Positions 12,335 through 26,279 are shown, counted from the stretch's first letter. The stretch is 64,000 nucleotides of DNA from Paramecium tetraurelia (GCF_000165425.1 NW_001799000.1:310001-374000), one strand, 5' to 3'. Notes: generated by a model from the sequence alone, not told the origin. A program made the numbers and translations.

Positions 12335-13184
12335 TCAAGGTCCTAGCATTATACAACAAAACCAATATGCCAAACCTTTACTTCTGTCAAATGGTTCATA
12401 TAAAAAGGATTCTGAATCTAAAAAAAGCTTTAAGGAGGGTAAAAGGCAGTGAGTTGCTCCCCAAAAACATAAATTGACAATAATTAATAAAATTGAAGAA
12501 TCGTACATTGCTCCTTCCTTAAAATAAATTTTGAATTACCACTTAATATATTTTTCTATTTTGTTTGTATTCATGAACAGCAGTTTGGCATTCTTCGTTT
12601 GTAATTGTAATGATGGCTTAAATCGCCATCAATAATAAACCAACCCAAGAAAGAAGCCTAGTCAATACGGCAAAATTTCTAACATAAATACCTAAACAAG
12701 CCCAGCATATATCTTAAGAATAAATAAATAAAACTACTTAGATTTCCAAATTTTTCGCTAGGCATTTTCCCAAAACAATAAATGCCAAGCATTGCTAAGA
12801 AAATTAAACCTATCACACCACAATAAAGTAAAATAATTATGAATGGTAGTGTAACCTTGCTTATTTTAATTAGATTACTAATGCATTTGCCATGGAAGTA
12901 TCACTGACATTGGAATCAGACGCAGTAGTATTATCAGTTGTAGTAGTATTATCGGTAGTAGTAGTGTTATCAGTAGTAGTAGTGTTATCTGTAGTAGTTT
13001 ATTATGCTACTAAAAAATTTATTTAATCTAGTGATTAATCAGGATCATAAAAAAGTATCCGTGCATTTGTATATTCGATCGGTGGGCAAATGTCATATGT
13101 ATAAGTGGTGTAAAACAATAAATCATAAATGATTAGAGCTATAAAGACAACGACGATAAGACAATAGTATGATATTAATCCCAT
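12335..13184 (-). CDS. multi-pass membrane protein with a TTTDN repeat loop
   Basis: ATG 13182-13184 starts MGLISYYCLIVVVFIALIIY, a first membrane segment (residues 4-25). A roughly 70-residue probably non-cytosolic loop ends in four or five copies of TTTDN, a likely heavily O-glycosylatable or spacer region. After removing tiny introns of 22-25 bases (GTAATC...CAAG, GTAGTT...TTAAG, GTAATTC...TTAAG) the frame continues through further hydrophobic segments (LPFIIILLYCGVIGLIFL, LLSWVGLLLMAIQAII, SSILLIIVNLCFWGATHC) and ends GLAYWFCCIMLGP at TGA 12335-12337. That makes four or more membrane spans. Family not recognised. Spliced frame and hydrophobic periodicity make the gene itself convincing. 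Confidence 0.72.
12922..13006. repeat. 15-base tandem repeat encoding TTTDN
   Basis: About five imperfect copies of a 15-base unit (gtagtagtgttatca and variants) lie in the membrane-protein gene. They preserve reading frame and translate on the minus strand to repeated Thr-Thr-Thr-Asp-Asn. Such a repeat would be expected to vary in copy number between strains. Confidence 0.85.
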
Positions 13185-13205
13185 TTGAAATAAAATTAAT
13201 ATAAT

Positions 13206-15741
13206 TCAAAACAAATTCTTAAGCATTTATTTATCATATACCTTTGTTTTACTTATATTTGCTATTTTCTCAAAATTTGCCTCTTGGGTTAAAAAATTTT
13301 AAGGTGTAACTTATGATTAGATGAAGCTGATAGCTTGATTTCGATCTTACTAAGGTTATTAGATGCTGTATTTTCTATCACGAGATAATCCTTTATAATC
13401 TATGGTGGATCTTCCTGCTAAAGAAGTTATTCTCCTTCTATTTTTGGTAGACAATGATTCTTAGACTTATGGTGTTTTCTATTGTGGTGACTGCATTTAT
13501 CGTTTTGAATATGGATTTTTTAGAACTATCACTATAGGTTTGCTTGATTAAGTGGTAAATTAGTTTTAAAAAATGGAATTTCTAAATAATTTAATAAAAT
13601 ACTTGTTAGAAACTCTTACATGATACACTTACATTTTACCTAAAATTTGTTAAAGAGAAATGTCAGTTTATTGAAATGAATTCTAATATCCTTCCTATAG
13701 CGGAACATCTTGATGCTGAATTGTTTCTTAATTGTTTCGAAATCCAGGGATCTCAAAATTAGGTTTTCTAATTGATCTAACTTATTCTGCGATTTTTTCC
13801 AACACTTTCTCATCTAACATCAGATTTTAATAATGTTAAATATCAGTCTAAGATGCTTTATCAAATTTGTTTAGCTTTTTCTTTGCCTGTAAAACTAATT
13901 TTTGTTTTTTTTTTTATTCATTAAATGAAAGGAGTTCTTATTCCTGAAGAACATCCTCCTCTGGATTGGAATCACTTCCTGAATCATCTTCACCTATCTA
14001 CAGTTTGCTTAAATCACAATATTTAATAAGATTATCTAATTCATCATTTAATTATTGATTTAAGGACCTTGGCAATTTACTAGATTTTACCATTGAAGAT
14101 TCGAATAATTTAAATATTGATAATCCAACATCTTCACCTAATTATTTATAATAACTTTCAGTAAAATCCTGAGGACCCGATTTACGAAATGCATGAAAAG
14201 AGATTTCCAAAGTGTAAGTGAAACCATTTTTGACTTCTTGTAATAATGCTACTCTTGCAGTCTTTTTTTTGCTTTCATGAATACTAAAAGAGCAATCTCG
14301 CAAATTCATCATTTTTGAGAGGTTACTACTTATCAAAGGTAACAATTTTTATTCATCACAAAGGCTGTTAGCATAGTAAAAACTATTTAATCTAAACAAA
14401 TTTATAGGTAGATTACTTTTTAGAATGCCCATGAAAATCAATAATTAAGCTTAAATCTGCTTGTTGATTAATTTATCTGATCAATTCTCTTACATACCAT
14501 ATAGAATCATGCAATTCTTTATGAGGACTAATCCATATTCTATTGAGATCAGTCCCATAAAGGTTGCATCTATAATTTCCAAAAACAACACCATCAGGAT
14601 TTATCATAGGAATTATATAAAAAGTAAAATTATTCCTCAAGATTTCTGATTCCATGCAATTGCTGATCAAAAATTCTATTACTCCTTCAATAGTAAATGA
14701 ACTAGGGGTTTCTCCTGGGTGTTGTCTAGCCAAAAAGATAATTGCCTTCTTACCATTTCCTATAATAATTAAGGGACATGATAATTTTGATATCGTCTTA
14801 CAAAGCTCTTTTACAACTGCAAACTAAAATATTTATTATTATTTACCTTGTTTGTTCTAATAGATTCTATAAAGTTATTCAATTAGGAATGAGTATAAGG
14901 ATAGCATTAAGCGAAATAAACTTTATCGTTTGAGTGTTCAAATTTATAACTAAATGAAAGAGTGTAATAAGTATTAAGAGAGCTATTTTCTCTCTTAAAT
15001 TTATTCCTAAAGTAAATTATATTGTATCCAGCTTTCACCCATCCAGTTCCTTTTGATCGATTGTTTTTTGTAGAAAAAACTACAGGTCTTTACCCCATAT
15101 TGAATAATGAATCGCATTTTATCTACAAGGCTTGATAAAAATTTATATGTTACAAAGTTTATGATATTAAAAGTAACCACACTGTTTTTCACAGTGTTTT
15201 AAACTGAAAAATAAAACCATTAGGTGTTTCCTTTAGTATTTGTGTCATTTTACATCATCAAATCGTATTCATTTAAACTAACTCTGTATGACGTAAATAA
15301 GTTCCCACTTTCAAAATTTGAATCAAATTTGAGACCATTATATTTCTTACTATCTTATTCAAGATATAATTATTTTTATTCTTTTTATTTCATTGTAGAG
15401 GGATACAGGTTGTTATTTAATATAGATGTAAATTCCGATAATCTTATTTCTCTATTTAAAGCAAGTAGTTTTTTGCAATCAAAGAAGCAAGATGCAGCAA
15501 ATCGATGATTATTTAGGGGAATCATAGACCACGGATAATTGTCAAAGCGCTGATAAATCAAATTTACTTTATTATGGCTAAAGTAATCCCACATGTTAAA
15601 TGCTGAATCATTTTCATCATAAACATCTTTCTTCTTTATCTATCCACTTATTCATTTACATTTATACATCTTTTATTTATTGTCAGGATCAGCAGCTTAA
15701 ACTAAAGGATTTGGAGCTGGAAGTAAACCATAAAATTGCAT
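13206..15741 (-). CDS. cytosolic carboxypeptidase (M14, CCP/AGBL family), tubulin deglutamylase-like
   Basis: Zinc carboxypeptidases of this family remove C-terminal or side-chain glutamates from tubulin and so tune ciliary microtubules. The N-terminal CCP domain is present (NFESGNLFTSYRVS, YDLMMQNDTNTKGNTQWFYF, CDSLFNMGQRPVVFS, GTGWVKAGYNIIYFRN, YFAQCYPYTHS). Catalytic motifs follow: zinc ligands in RQHPGETPSS, substrate residues in MINPDGVVFGNYRCNLYGTDLNR, and the third ligand in DFHGHSKK. FTYTLEISFHAF near the end of the domain matches the region of the catalytic Glu. Introns at 14392-14416, 14824-14846, 15123-15153 and probably 15627-15659 each restore the family sequence. A long basic/Gln-rich tail (about 250 residues) ends at TGA 13206-13208. 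Start at 15739-15741 gives MQFYGLLPAPNPLV. Firm family call; substrate is inferred. Confidence 0.93.
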
Positions 15742-16120
15742 AAGAATATTAATAATAATCTATTTATATTATAAGGCCAACTAGATAGCTATTGGGAGTG
15801 AAAAAACATATGTATGGAGGTCCTCATTTTAAAACCATCTGGTTTTACCAAATTTTTGCATCAATTAGTAAAATAAGTAAAACTTAAAATACTTGTGTAA
15901 TCGAATTAATTGAGATACGGTCAGATTGATTTAAGATATTCTACATATGAATGAGGTATAAATAATCTTTTCATTTTTAACCTCCATATTTAACATCTAA
16001 GAGAACTATACAAAATTAATCAAGAATATTTTGTCAAATAGATAGCAAACATTTAATATAAATAAGAGCTTCAATAATTTTGTCGATATTTTGATATTAC
16101 AATAATAGATATAAGTACAT
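15742..16120. other. intergenic between carboxypeptidase start and kinase stop
   Basis: The 379 bases contain no recognisable gene or motif. They must hold the promoter of the minus-strand carboxypeptidase gene and the 3' end of the kinase transcript. Confidence 0.5.
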
Positions 16121-17544
16121 TCAATAATTTCTATTTTATGGTTAATCTCTTTTAACACACCCCAAAGCTACCAAAATTTTATGCATAAATGATTCGCTTT
16201 CGATTGATTAGGAAGTCTATGATCTAATTTATTTTCTTTGCAATTCAGAGCTTCTACTAAATCTCTAAAAATTCATTTCAATTGATGTATCATTCTAGGT
16301 TTCGTTAGTCGTTACATGATTCCTAATTACTGAGGATTGGGAAGATGCAGTTGATTTATTGATGAATTAAGGTTGTGAATGGATTGAATAGGCATTATAT
16401 GTTTTATTTCGACCATGTTTCATTTAATTTGAATGATTCTATGAATAAAGTTTAAACCATTTATGATTTAAGATTAATGATAAGCTGAGCCTATCTTGCT
16501 AGTTATATGTTATTAGACTCTTTATTAAATCTTTAGCTTCTTTTGTTAATGAACCATCTATTTAATAATGAACTTTGACTATATTCTAACACTTCTCAAT
16601 ATCATTCTTACCATCAAAGGGAGCATGTCCATGTAATAATTCATATAACAAAACACCTAAACACCAAATGTCAAGAGTGTAATCATGAGGCTTATCTTCT
16701 ATCATTTCTGGAGCCATATAATCTATTGTTCCGCAAAAAGTATTTCTTTTAACTGATCCTAGATTTTCAGCTGACCAACCAAAATCGCATATTTTAACAT
16801 TATCTTAGATGTCCAACAAAATATTTTCAGGCTTTATAATAATGAAAATTATAATACTTTTAAATCTCTATGAATTATGTCTTATTGATGTAAGTATTAT
16901 ATTCCTTAACAGGTTTGCTTGAAAAATTTCATAGCTTCATCTTCGCTAAGTCTTCCTCTCCTTCTCAAGTATTAAAACAAAGAACCATGTTCAGCATATT
17001 CTAATATCAAATAAACACGATCTTTATCCTCAAAATAATGATAAAGTTAAGTGATATTGGGGTGATACAATTTGCGTTGAATTCTTATCTCTCTCTTTAA
17101 ATTTTCTATAGAGCAATACTCAAATATATCTTTCTTGTTAATCTTTTAGTTTTTATTGAAATATGTACAATCTTCATTGCGTACAATTATTGATTAGTTT
17201 TGTCTTTTACTAATTTAACTGCTCCAAAACTTCCCTTTCCTAGTTATGGATAATCATAAATTAACTCAAATTCTTCTGATGTTCTCTTCATTTGTCTTAA
17301 AGTTGAAACCTTATCACTATTAGATATCTCTTGAGAATTTATCATTTTCTCTGGTATGCATTATTATTTATGTCCCGAAGTCCTAAACATTTTATTTTTA
17401 TTGATACCAGTCTATATCTCTGCATCGCTGAGAACAATAATAAGTCGTTTTACAAAATGGACAATAAATCCTGTTCTTAGGGATAGGAACCATCTGACCA
17501 ATACTTAAGTTATATTGGCAATATCGTGAACTGCAAACGTTCAT
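16121..17544 (-). CDS. MYND zinc finger fused to an Aurora-like serine/threonine kinase
   Basis: The N-terminal 60 residues are a MYND-type finger: CxxC spacing in CSSRYCQYN, then YCPFCKTTYYCSQRCRDIDW, and, after a 25-base intron (17383-17407), TSGHKQQC. Following a short linker the kinase begins YPQLGKGSFGAVKLVK. It contains IIHRDLK | PENILL split by a 26-base intron, VKICDFGWSAENL, activation segment VKRNTFCGTIDYMAPEM and DIWCLGVLLYELLHG. The DFGWS motif and the RNTFCGT T-loop are Aurora hallmarks. All catalytic residues (K, HRD, DFG) are visible. A Ser/Gln-rich tail of about 130 residues follows to TGA 16121-16123. Known Aurora kinases act in mitosis and cilium disassembly; the MYND finger suggests recruitment by a proline-rich partner (inference). 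The finger and kinase share one continuous spliced frame. Confidence 0.86.
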
Positions 17545-17710
17545 TTATTTTTAATATATATATAATCAATGATAATATTTCATTTTTATAATGTTAATTT
17601 AAGACTCATAAGTTAAAAGCCTTAGAACCTATTCAATTTGTTGAAGAAAATATGATTTCGTTAGAAATATATAAAATAATTCATCAGTCATTTATTTATA
17701 TATTTAATTA

Positions 17711-20491
17711 TCAATAGTTTTATGAAATTTATAAAATTTTACTCACCTCGCCTAAATCGAATGGTAAACTGATATATTGATCTATTCCATGTTTATAAAA
17801 TTCAATTTTTGAGTGGTATTCGACTAATCCTGTAGTACCTATAATATGGGCTTTTTAATTAATTTTCTCTTTAATTTATTTACTCAACCACAATCCTCCT
17901 TTTTTTGGCAAATCAACATTTATAAAAAATATAACAAAGCTAGAATTTCCACATTTGCACTACTTTTTAGTTTCTATCATCTTTATTACTTCATCTGTGC
18001 TAAAAGCCCTAGATGATAGTATTTTAAACTTTGCTAAAATCATTTCTAAAATCTAGATATTTTAGAATTCATAATCTGCTATTAGTACTCTAGAACAACA
18101 CTTTCCTGTAGTAGAAAATTTTATAATTTCTCCTTACATTTTTACAGGTCTTGAAACAGGTATTTGTATTTATGAAGGTAAATCAACACCAAAATCAATT
18201 TATAAGTTCGAAGAAGTTGCTTATTTCAATTCACTTTATTATTATTAACTTATGAATGTTTATTCTCTTCCATCAATATTTAATGTATTCCCATAAGGTC
18301 CACTATTATTATTGAAACTATTATTTATAGTGGCATCAGGAAAATAAGGCAATTAATATTTGGATTAAGAAGGGGTCGTTTAATAATTTAATCTTTAAAG
18401 ATGCTTAGTCTCTTCATCTTAATGAAAAATGTATGATGTTTAATCTGGTTTATGTTTTGATATTTGAGAATAGTAATTACTATGATATTCTGAATATTTT
18501 TAACTAAATTACTTAGAAATTCTTGATTACGAAAAGTGAAGAGAATGATCCATTGATATTTTATTCGATTCTTCTCTAAATAAGGTATAAGTCTTATCAT
18601 TCTATTTTAAGGTATCTTACATGGCTAAGATTTAGCTAAGAGATGTTTCTTGATAGTGAGTCCCTCCTATCAATTTGATTGCTTTCATTTCTTCATTATT
18701 TAAATTAAATGATTAAATTATAAAGGTTATTACTGTCCCTTGTGGTTCTACCAATGAGATATCTATTCCTTTCCTTGCAGTTCCAGATAAATATTGAGCT
18801 AATATATGACAAATATTGAATTCTGAAAAAGAAAGTGTTGGCTTTTTTAGATTTAGTTTGATCAAACGCATTTCCTTCTCATCTATGTTAATAGGAGTGT
18901 AAATAACAACTTAATAATTTTTGGAAGCAAAAGTTTTCCAAGAAATGGTAATATTTTCATCTTTAGTTTGTATGATAAAATATCTGAGGAGGGGTAACAT
19001 CAGTTGTTTTAACTAAATATCTAATAAATTTACAATACTCTTTCTGCGTCCGATTCGATGGTTTCGATACATTCTTAATCTATTTTAATCTCAATTCCCT
19101 TTGCTCTGGCTGAATCCTACACCATGATAATCAGATCTTCACAAATGGTACTTATTTCTAGGGTAGATACTTTTAATAAAAATCTCTTCTAATTATGTAA
19201 ATTGTAATCCCTCATATTTGCCAATTATAAATAAACAATAACACTTGCCACTCTTATTGGATAAAGATATTTCTCCAATACTAAATCATTTACTATAGTA
19301 TCTGATTCTGCCAACACAGATATAGTCATAATTGAGTTAAGACTAGGTGTGATGTAGGAACTAAACAAATTAAAGGCTTGATAAGAAGTTTAATACTATA
19401 TCTCTCTTTACTCAGTTTAAACAAAAGCGAAGATTTTTTTATTTTTTTATACCAAAAATATTTTGATAATCCTATCTTGCATCCATTATGCATCCACTTT
19501 ATTTATTATAAATAGGTTGTTCTTATATAATTCATAGTCCCCTAAGAGTTTAAAAATTAAATCTTTTATTAAAAATTTTGATTGATTGATAGTACCACTG
19601 CTTGCCACAATATCTTAAAAATCTCTGTTACCTTAGATTATACCAAGATTTAAGATTGCAGAAACACTTTCGTTATCGACGGAGTTACTTAATGAGTTTT
19701 TGGAAATATCAGCAACATTAAAAGTTTGAATGATTACATTTTCTTATTCATCCAAGACTATGAACTATTATCCCTTAATCCAAGCACTTAAAATATTTTG
19801 AAATAAATTATTACTACTCTTCAAATAGTATTGTATCCATAGATCTTGACAATTCTTTTAAAGGAGAAAATCCACCATATACAATACTTTTCGAATTTGA
19901 TCCATTGAAATCACAAGATTTTTAAAGTTCCAATTCTTTCTATGGAAGTGCTGAAATACAAATGCCAAAATCTTTGTTAAATGTAACCTTAGGATTCTCA
20001 GGTGAATTTTAAATTGTTTTTGTAGATCTAAAAGTGTAAATAATTGAAATGCAAGTAAAAGCAATTGCAATGTTCTTTAAATTGTCTTAAAAGTTTTAAA
20101 CGAAAAATACATTTCCAATTAAAAATAATTATGGAAGTTTAGATAACAATTTGTTTTGTGATTAATCCTAATAGTGAGAATAGATAAATAGAAGGTTTAA
20201 AAAGACTAAAAATATCTCTTCTTAACAAAAATAACTTAGTGTTATTTGTACAGATATTCGAAAGCCACCTAAAATTGTAAGGATAATGGTAGTCTTCTTT
20301 GTGCTTTTTAAATAAAACAAAACTCTGGTAGTTATTATCATAGTTGCCAAATCTATAATTTTGATAGTTAATGATTCCCATTTATGAAATGCTATTATTA
20401 TTTTGAATCTTGGTTTACCTTGATGTTGTAAAAGCATAACACAGATTTCATAATAAATCAATAATATTAATGAGAAGATTTCTTCAGTCAT
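17711..20491 (-). CDS. membrane-anchored hybrid histidine kinase with degenerate phosphosites (pseudo two-component protein)
   Basis: ATG 20489-20491 opens a hydrophobic, probably multi-pass N-terminal region (MTEEIFSLILLIYYEICVML). A sensor-like middle follows (QQFIVLDEQENVIIQTFN). The expected histidine box appears as FSSYITPSLNSIMTI, matching the SHEIRTPLNSIL pattern but without the His. An ATPase-like region has VLQ..NLLDIQLKQL and LAQYLSGTARKGIDISLVEP in place of N and G boxes. The C-terminal receiver (VLIADYEFQNIQILEMIL; FFINVDLPKKGGLWLSK; AHIIGTTGLVEYHSK) has Asn at the usual phospho-Asp position. One frame shift near 19056 (the VLQ/NLL junction) and unclear splices around 20.2-20.3 kb remain. 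Family structure is clear, detail moderate. Catalytic inactivity is inferred from missing residues. Confidence 0.7.
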
Positions 20492-20577
20492 AAAATAAAC
20501 TGCTCTGAAATATTATTTGATTTTATTTGTTATATATATATTTATATACTTAGAAGTATTAACTTTAAATATAATTT

Positions 20578-22317
<1,740 letters not shown>

Positions 22318-22455
22318 TTGAGTGTTTACAATTATATAATTTAAATGGAATTGGAAGGACAAGTTTTGAATTCATTAATAACATCTCATTTTAGTATGGT
22401 CATTATTGACGATTACTTTATTTTATTTCGCATTAAATTTATTATCTAATAATTT

Positions 22456-23355
22456 ATGAAAAAAACATTTACTTTTGCTGATTTAAGTACTTCTATTTAA
22501 TCAGGAAACAGTAATCGTTAAATTTAACAAACAGGTTCTAGCACTTAAATAAGGTCTGTTAGTCTTCGAAAAGCCATTTCCAGAATCAAATAGGAAAATA
22601 GAGTTGCAATTATGGGAATCAGTTCAATAAGCAATGCATAAGTATTAATATCATTTTATGCCCAGGTTCCTAAAAACTAGTCATACTTTCAAATCAAGTT
22701 AGAATAAAAGCATAATCGAATTTCCAATCCCTCTCAAGAGCCCCATACTAATATAAATTAAATTGATCATAAGAAAGAAACCATAAGAAGAATCAATTAA
22801 CTCCAACAATACTGTAAAAGTCAAACTGCACTTGAAATAGCTGCTTAGAAATACTCATTAAAGAAGACATTTAAAGGAGCTTCTGATTTATCAACTGTTC
22901 CTACTTTGATTGATAAATTAAACAGAGATATTATAAATAAGAAATCTAATGTCATACAGGATGTGATGAAGGAGGAACTAAAAAGAAGAATACCAAAAAA
23001 GTAAAAGGAAATCAATTATGAACTGGATTCTATGTTCAAAAATTATAAATCATTCTCTTAACTATGTTTGAATCAAAATACTAGCATCCAAAAAGACAAG
23101 ATCTATAATGGATATTTGAAAGTATATAATTCTGGAAAGAATGATAGAATATTTTTAAATTAAATTGAGGAAAGAAAGAAAAGTCTTAGTGATGAGTCAG
23201 AAGAGTATCGAGCATTTCTTGGAGAAATTGACGAAGCAACTATCCAAAGGGATGTATATAATAATAATATTCGAAATCCTTTTCTGGATGATAAAGTAAC
23301 TGTTATGTAAATGAAGAAGGATGGATTTTTGAAAAGAAGAATAACATAATCCTGA
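22456..23355 (+). CDS. hypothetical basic, Ser/Gln-rich protein
   Basis: The frame starts MKKTFTFADLSTSIQSG and is continuous to TGA 23353-23355 (about 290 residues). A likely 24-base intron (gtattaatatcattttatgcccag, near 22640) would be phase-neutral, so both spliced and unspliced readings stay open. The sequence is rich in Lys, Arg, Ser, Gln and Asn, with helical stretches (DVMKEELKRRIPKKQKEINY). No membrane segment, signal peptide or recognised domain. It shares a short divergent promoter region with ATE1. Confidence 0.75.
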
Positions 23356-23484
23356 TTATATTGATTATAATGATAATATTTATAATATTTGCTATTTATT
23401 TTATAAATAAACGTCAATTATATCAATAAGTATCTTTCAGTTGTTCTAATGATTAATTTTATCATTCATGAAAGTACTTTTAAT

Positions 23485-23767
23485 ATGTCATCAACCAATA
23501 CTACTGGAGCAGAAACGAACGTTACAAGGGTCCTAAAATATTTAAACAATAGTAACAGACTTCAATAGTTAAGGGAAATATATTAAAGATATTCTATACT
23601 AATAGAATGTATTAAATGATACTATGCAATATCCAGATATGGCCAATATCAAGTATCGGTTGCAAATATTCTTCCAATTAATAATGAACTAGCCTATAAT
23701 TAATTAATGGAAGATCAATTTCATGTAAGTATTGGAGCATCAGACATTTCAATAAAACCAAAACTGA
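23485..23767 (+). CDS. small hypothetical protein
   Basis: The frame MSSTNTTGAETNVTRVLKYL continues with NNSNRLQQLREIYQRYS. After removing a 28-base intron (gtattaaatgat...ccag, near 23611-23638) it runs through MANIKYRLQIFFQLIMN to TGA 23765-23767, about 84 residues. Helical, Gln-rich, no known family. Its last 47 bases overlap the 3' end of the minus-strand gene ending at 23721, making a tail-to-tail overlap. The splice restoring the frame supports it. Confidence 0.5.
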
Positions 23768-24403
23768 TAAACACAAAAGGAGATGGATGACTTTTATTCT
23801 CCTCCCATTGATTATTTGATCCGGTTTATGAAAATTGGCTACTTTAATCATTTCCATTAATGCCATTCCCATTCCTTCTTAGTTAAGTGAATGCAAACAA
23901 ATGGATGACCATAAACATATATATTCCAAATAGAAGTAGACTAATACTAACAATTTGGCTTAAACTAATATATGTTCCAATTACATTATATCTAATAAAT
24001 ACAAATTCAGTGATAAAGGGTTCACAATGTTTCTTTTGTGCCTTTTCCATCCTTTGAGAATCAGGTGAATTGAAGGATAAGGCTCTTGTAGATACCCCTT
24101 CAGTAACGAAAATGGCCCTTCATTTTTGAGATGTCTTCAATCATTCCTTATTTATCTCTATGACATCTTTGAAATCTTATTTTGACTTAAATATACCGTA
24201 TGATGAATCCATAAGAACTTTGCCATATGGGGATCAAAGATCTTTCAAATACCTAATTGTTTGTATATAATATAATTCTATTACTCTTTCTTCATCTCAA
24301 TCCTGACATATTCAAGGTAAAATAAAATTTAGAAGATAAACCATTGTTCTAATAAAAGGAGGAATGGATGCTCTTCTTTGTGGTCTTCAAATTTTGAAAT
24401 CAT
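23721..24403 (-). CDS. small membrane protein of unknown function
   Basis: From ATG 24401-24403 (MISKFEDHKEEHPFLLLLEQ) a split frame leads to a well-formed C-terminal half: STRALSFNSPDSQRMEKAQK, ITEFVFIRYNVIGTYISLS, a membrane segment IVSISLLLFGIYMFMVIHLF, and a hydrophilic Asn/Ser/Gln-rich tail ending SDAPILT at TGA 23721-23723. The middle (about 24080-24300) passes through several frames (VIELYYIQTIRYLKDL; KVLMDSSYGIFKSK) and needs one or two introns I could not place with certainty. Resembles a single-span or hairpin membrane protein. Confidence 0.48.
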
Positions 24404-24686
24404 AAAGATAAATCACAACAGCAGAACTTATTATAAAATATGTTTATATATATTCATATTTACTGAAGATTTTAAAAATTTAATTACTTGTTGGATAAAA
24501 AAGGCTGATATTAATTGTTAATGACATCTTACTCTAATATTTTTTAATGTAAATAAGGCGAGGTTAATTATTATTATTAGGTTTCCATCATATTTAATTA
24601 TTACTAAATATCATAATCACTATACCTATTTTTTAAATTAATTTTAAGTATTTGCTTATTTTTACTAATTTTAAGTCTCTGGTTCT

Positions 24687-26279
24687 TCATTTAAAAACCC
24701 AGGTTAATTAATCCTAAGGAACTGTTGTTTCATTTATAAATTTCTCTATTGTTTCCGAAAATTATTGCCTGAATGAACAGTATTTTTATTAGCGTTATTA
24801 ACATCCACTTTTAGATTTCTACTTACTTCTTGAATAATTGATTTTATAATTACTTGCTCCTGTCCAATAGTCCTACATTAAAGCTGCAAATTCTATAAAT
24901 CGAGTATATTCTCCAGAATCGGACAATGGATATATTTTAACGAAATCTCCTAGATTGTTATCTTCATACTCATCCCTAAATTTTTAGAATTTTTAAATTA
25001 ATGCTTATCTTTCTCCAGGAGTAATCTTCTATTATTTCTTAGTTAAAACTCTTTATTTTAATTATTCTTTTCTTGATATAATGATTTATTCTTTTGCTTT
25101 TAGATTTACATTCATCAATATTAAGGTGTCCCTAATGAGATTCTTTTTTATTAGTAAATCCAAAGGTGTGTCAGTAGTAAAACTTGGAGTGTGATTAACT
25201 TCCAATAAATAAGGCTAGAACTTTTGATTTACAAAAATATCAAAACCTAATATTTCAAAGCACATGTTATTAGCATAATTATCTGGTTGGCAGGATTTAT
25301 AGTGATGATTTAAGATAGGTTGAACTGAACAAAAGGTTTTAATAATTAATTTATATATGTCTTACCATAACTTTTAAATGTTATATCCTTCCTCTTCTAA
25401 TTTACCAAAAACTGACTTAATTGATCTTTTATGTCCAACATCCATTTTAGATGCATCATTGTTAAATATAAAATTTGGATTTCCTTTATTTATAGCATAA
25501 TTAGTCAAGTGCATACAAACATCATCAATATTATTAAATGAAGGTGCCACATATGGTTCAGTAGCAAATCTCACCAAACCATCTTGATACACATAAATTC
25601 TCATAGGGTCTGTCCCAGCTAATAGTACATATACTCTTAAATCAAACTTTAATCCTTCTATTAAGAAAGGTTTATCCAAGTATCGTTAAGCTACATAATG
25701 ATCATTTGGATCAATGTCATCAATGTCTTTAGTTAGAAAAATCCCTCTGCCTTGACAACTCGCTTCTGGTTTAATGATAAAGGTTTTGGCTTTTCCTTTT
25801 ACAAACTAATTTCTGAACTCTCCATAATCTGTTGGCAGTAACCATGTTTTTGGAAAAAATTTATACTCATAAGGAAATTGTTTCTTCATTTTCATGAGAT
25901 TCTTTCCCAAATGATTTTTTCTAGAAAGCGAGAACATGCCTGGAAAATGATTTATTTTTTGATGAGCTATAGAAATATAATTATAATTTAAACGTTGCAT
26001 TTTTCCCAAAGTTTCCGATTACACAGAAGCATCTGTCCAAAAGATGTCCCATTAATTTTCATCAATCTCATATTATAATTTCCATTTAAATATTTTTTCG
26101 CCAACCAATTTTACAACATTATATCTAGTATCTCTCAATAAATTTTTAGAATTACCTTAAACGTTCATAATCAAGGTTGGTTTTTTTTTAGACTAATCAT
26201 CACTGTCTTCATCATAGTTTCCTTTGAAATATCCTTAAAAGTTTTGGTCATATTCTTTATATTTTTTTGACGAAAGCAT
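24687..26279 (-). CDS. tubulin tyrosine ligase-like protein (TTLL, polyglutamylase type)
   Basis: TTLL enzymes ligate glutamate (or glycine) to tubulin tails using ATP in an ATP-grasp fold. ATG 26277-26279; one uninterrupted frame of about 530 residues to TGA 24687-24689. Visible motifs in order: NLLRDTRYNVVKLVGEKIF, WTDASV, RLNYNYISIAHQKINHFPGM, FPKTWLLPTDYGEF, the ATP-binding KTFIIKPEASCQGRGIFLT, HYVAQRYLDKPFLIEG, KFDLRVYVLLAGTDPMRIY, VCMHLTNYAINKGN, and LLEVNHTPSFTTDTPLD near the domain end. The overall arrangement resembles TTLL6/13-type polyglutamylases, but the choice between initiator, elongator or glycylase cannot be made from motifs alone. Only 25 bases separate its start from the stop of the aminotransferase upstream. 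Confidence 0.93.

Noticed and set aside
12240..12450. Plus-strand frame that looked like the C terminus of a gene (SFKEGKRQ)
   Set aside because: The minus strand here splices into the membrane protein ending CCIMLGP, which is the better explanation.
12922..13006. Short CRISPR-like array
   Set aside because: The 15-base units are contiguous without spacers and code TTTDN in frame.
15224..15508. 94-codon plus-strand frame
   Set aside because: It is antisense to the conserved N-terminal domain of the carboxypeptidase gene.
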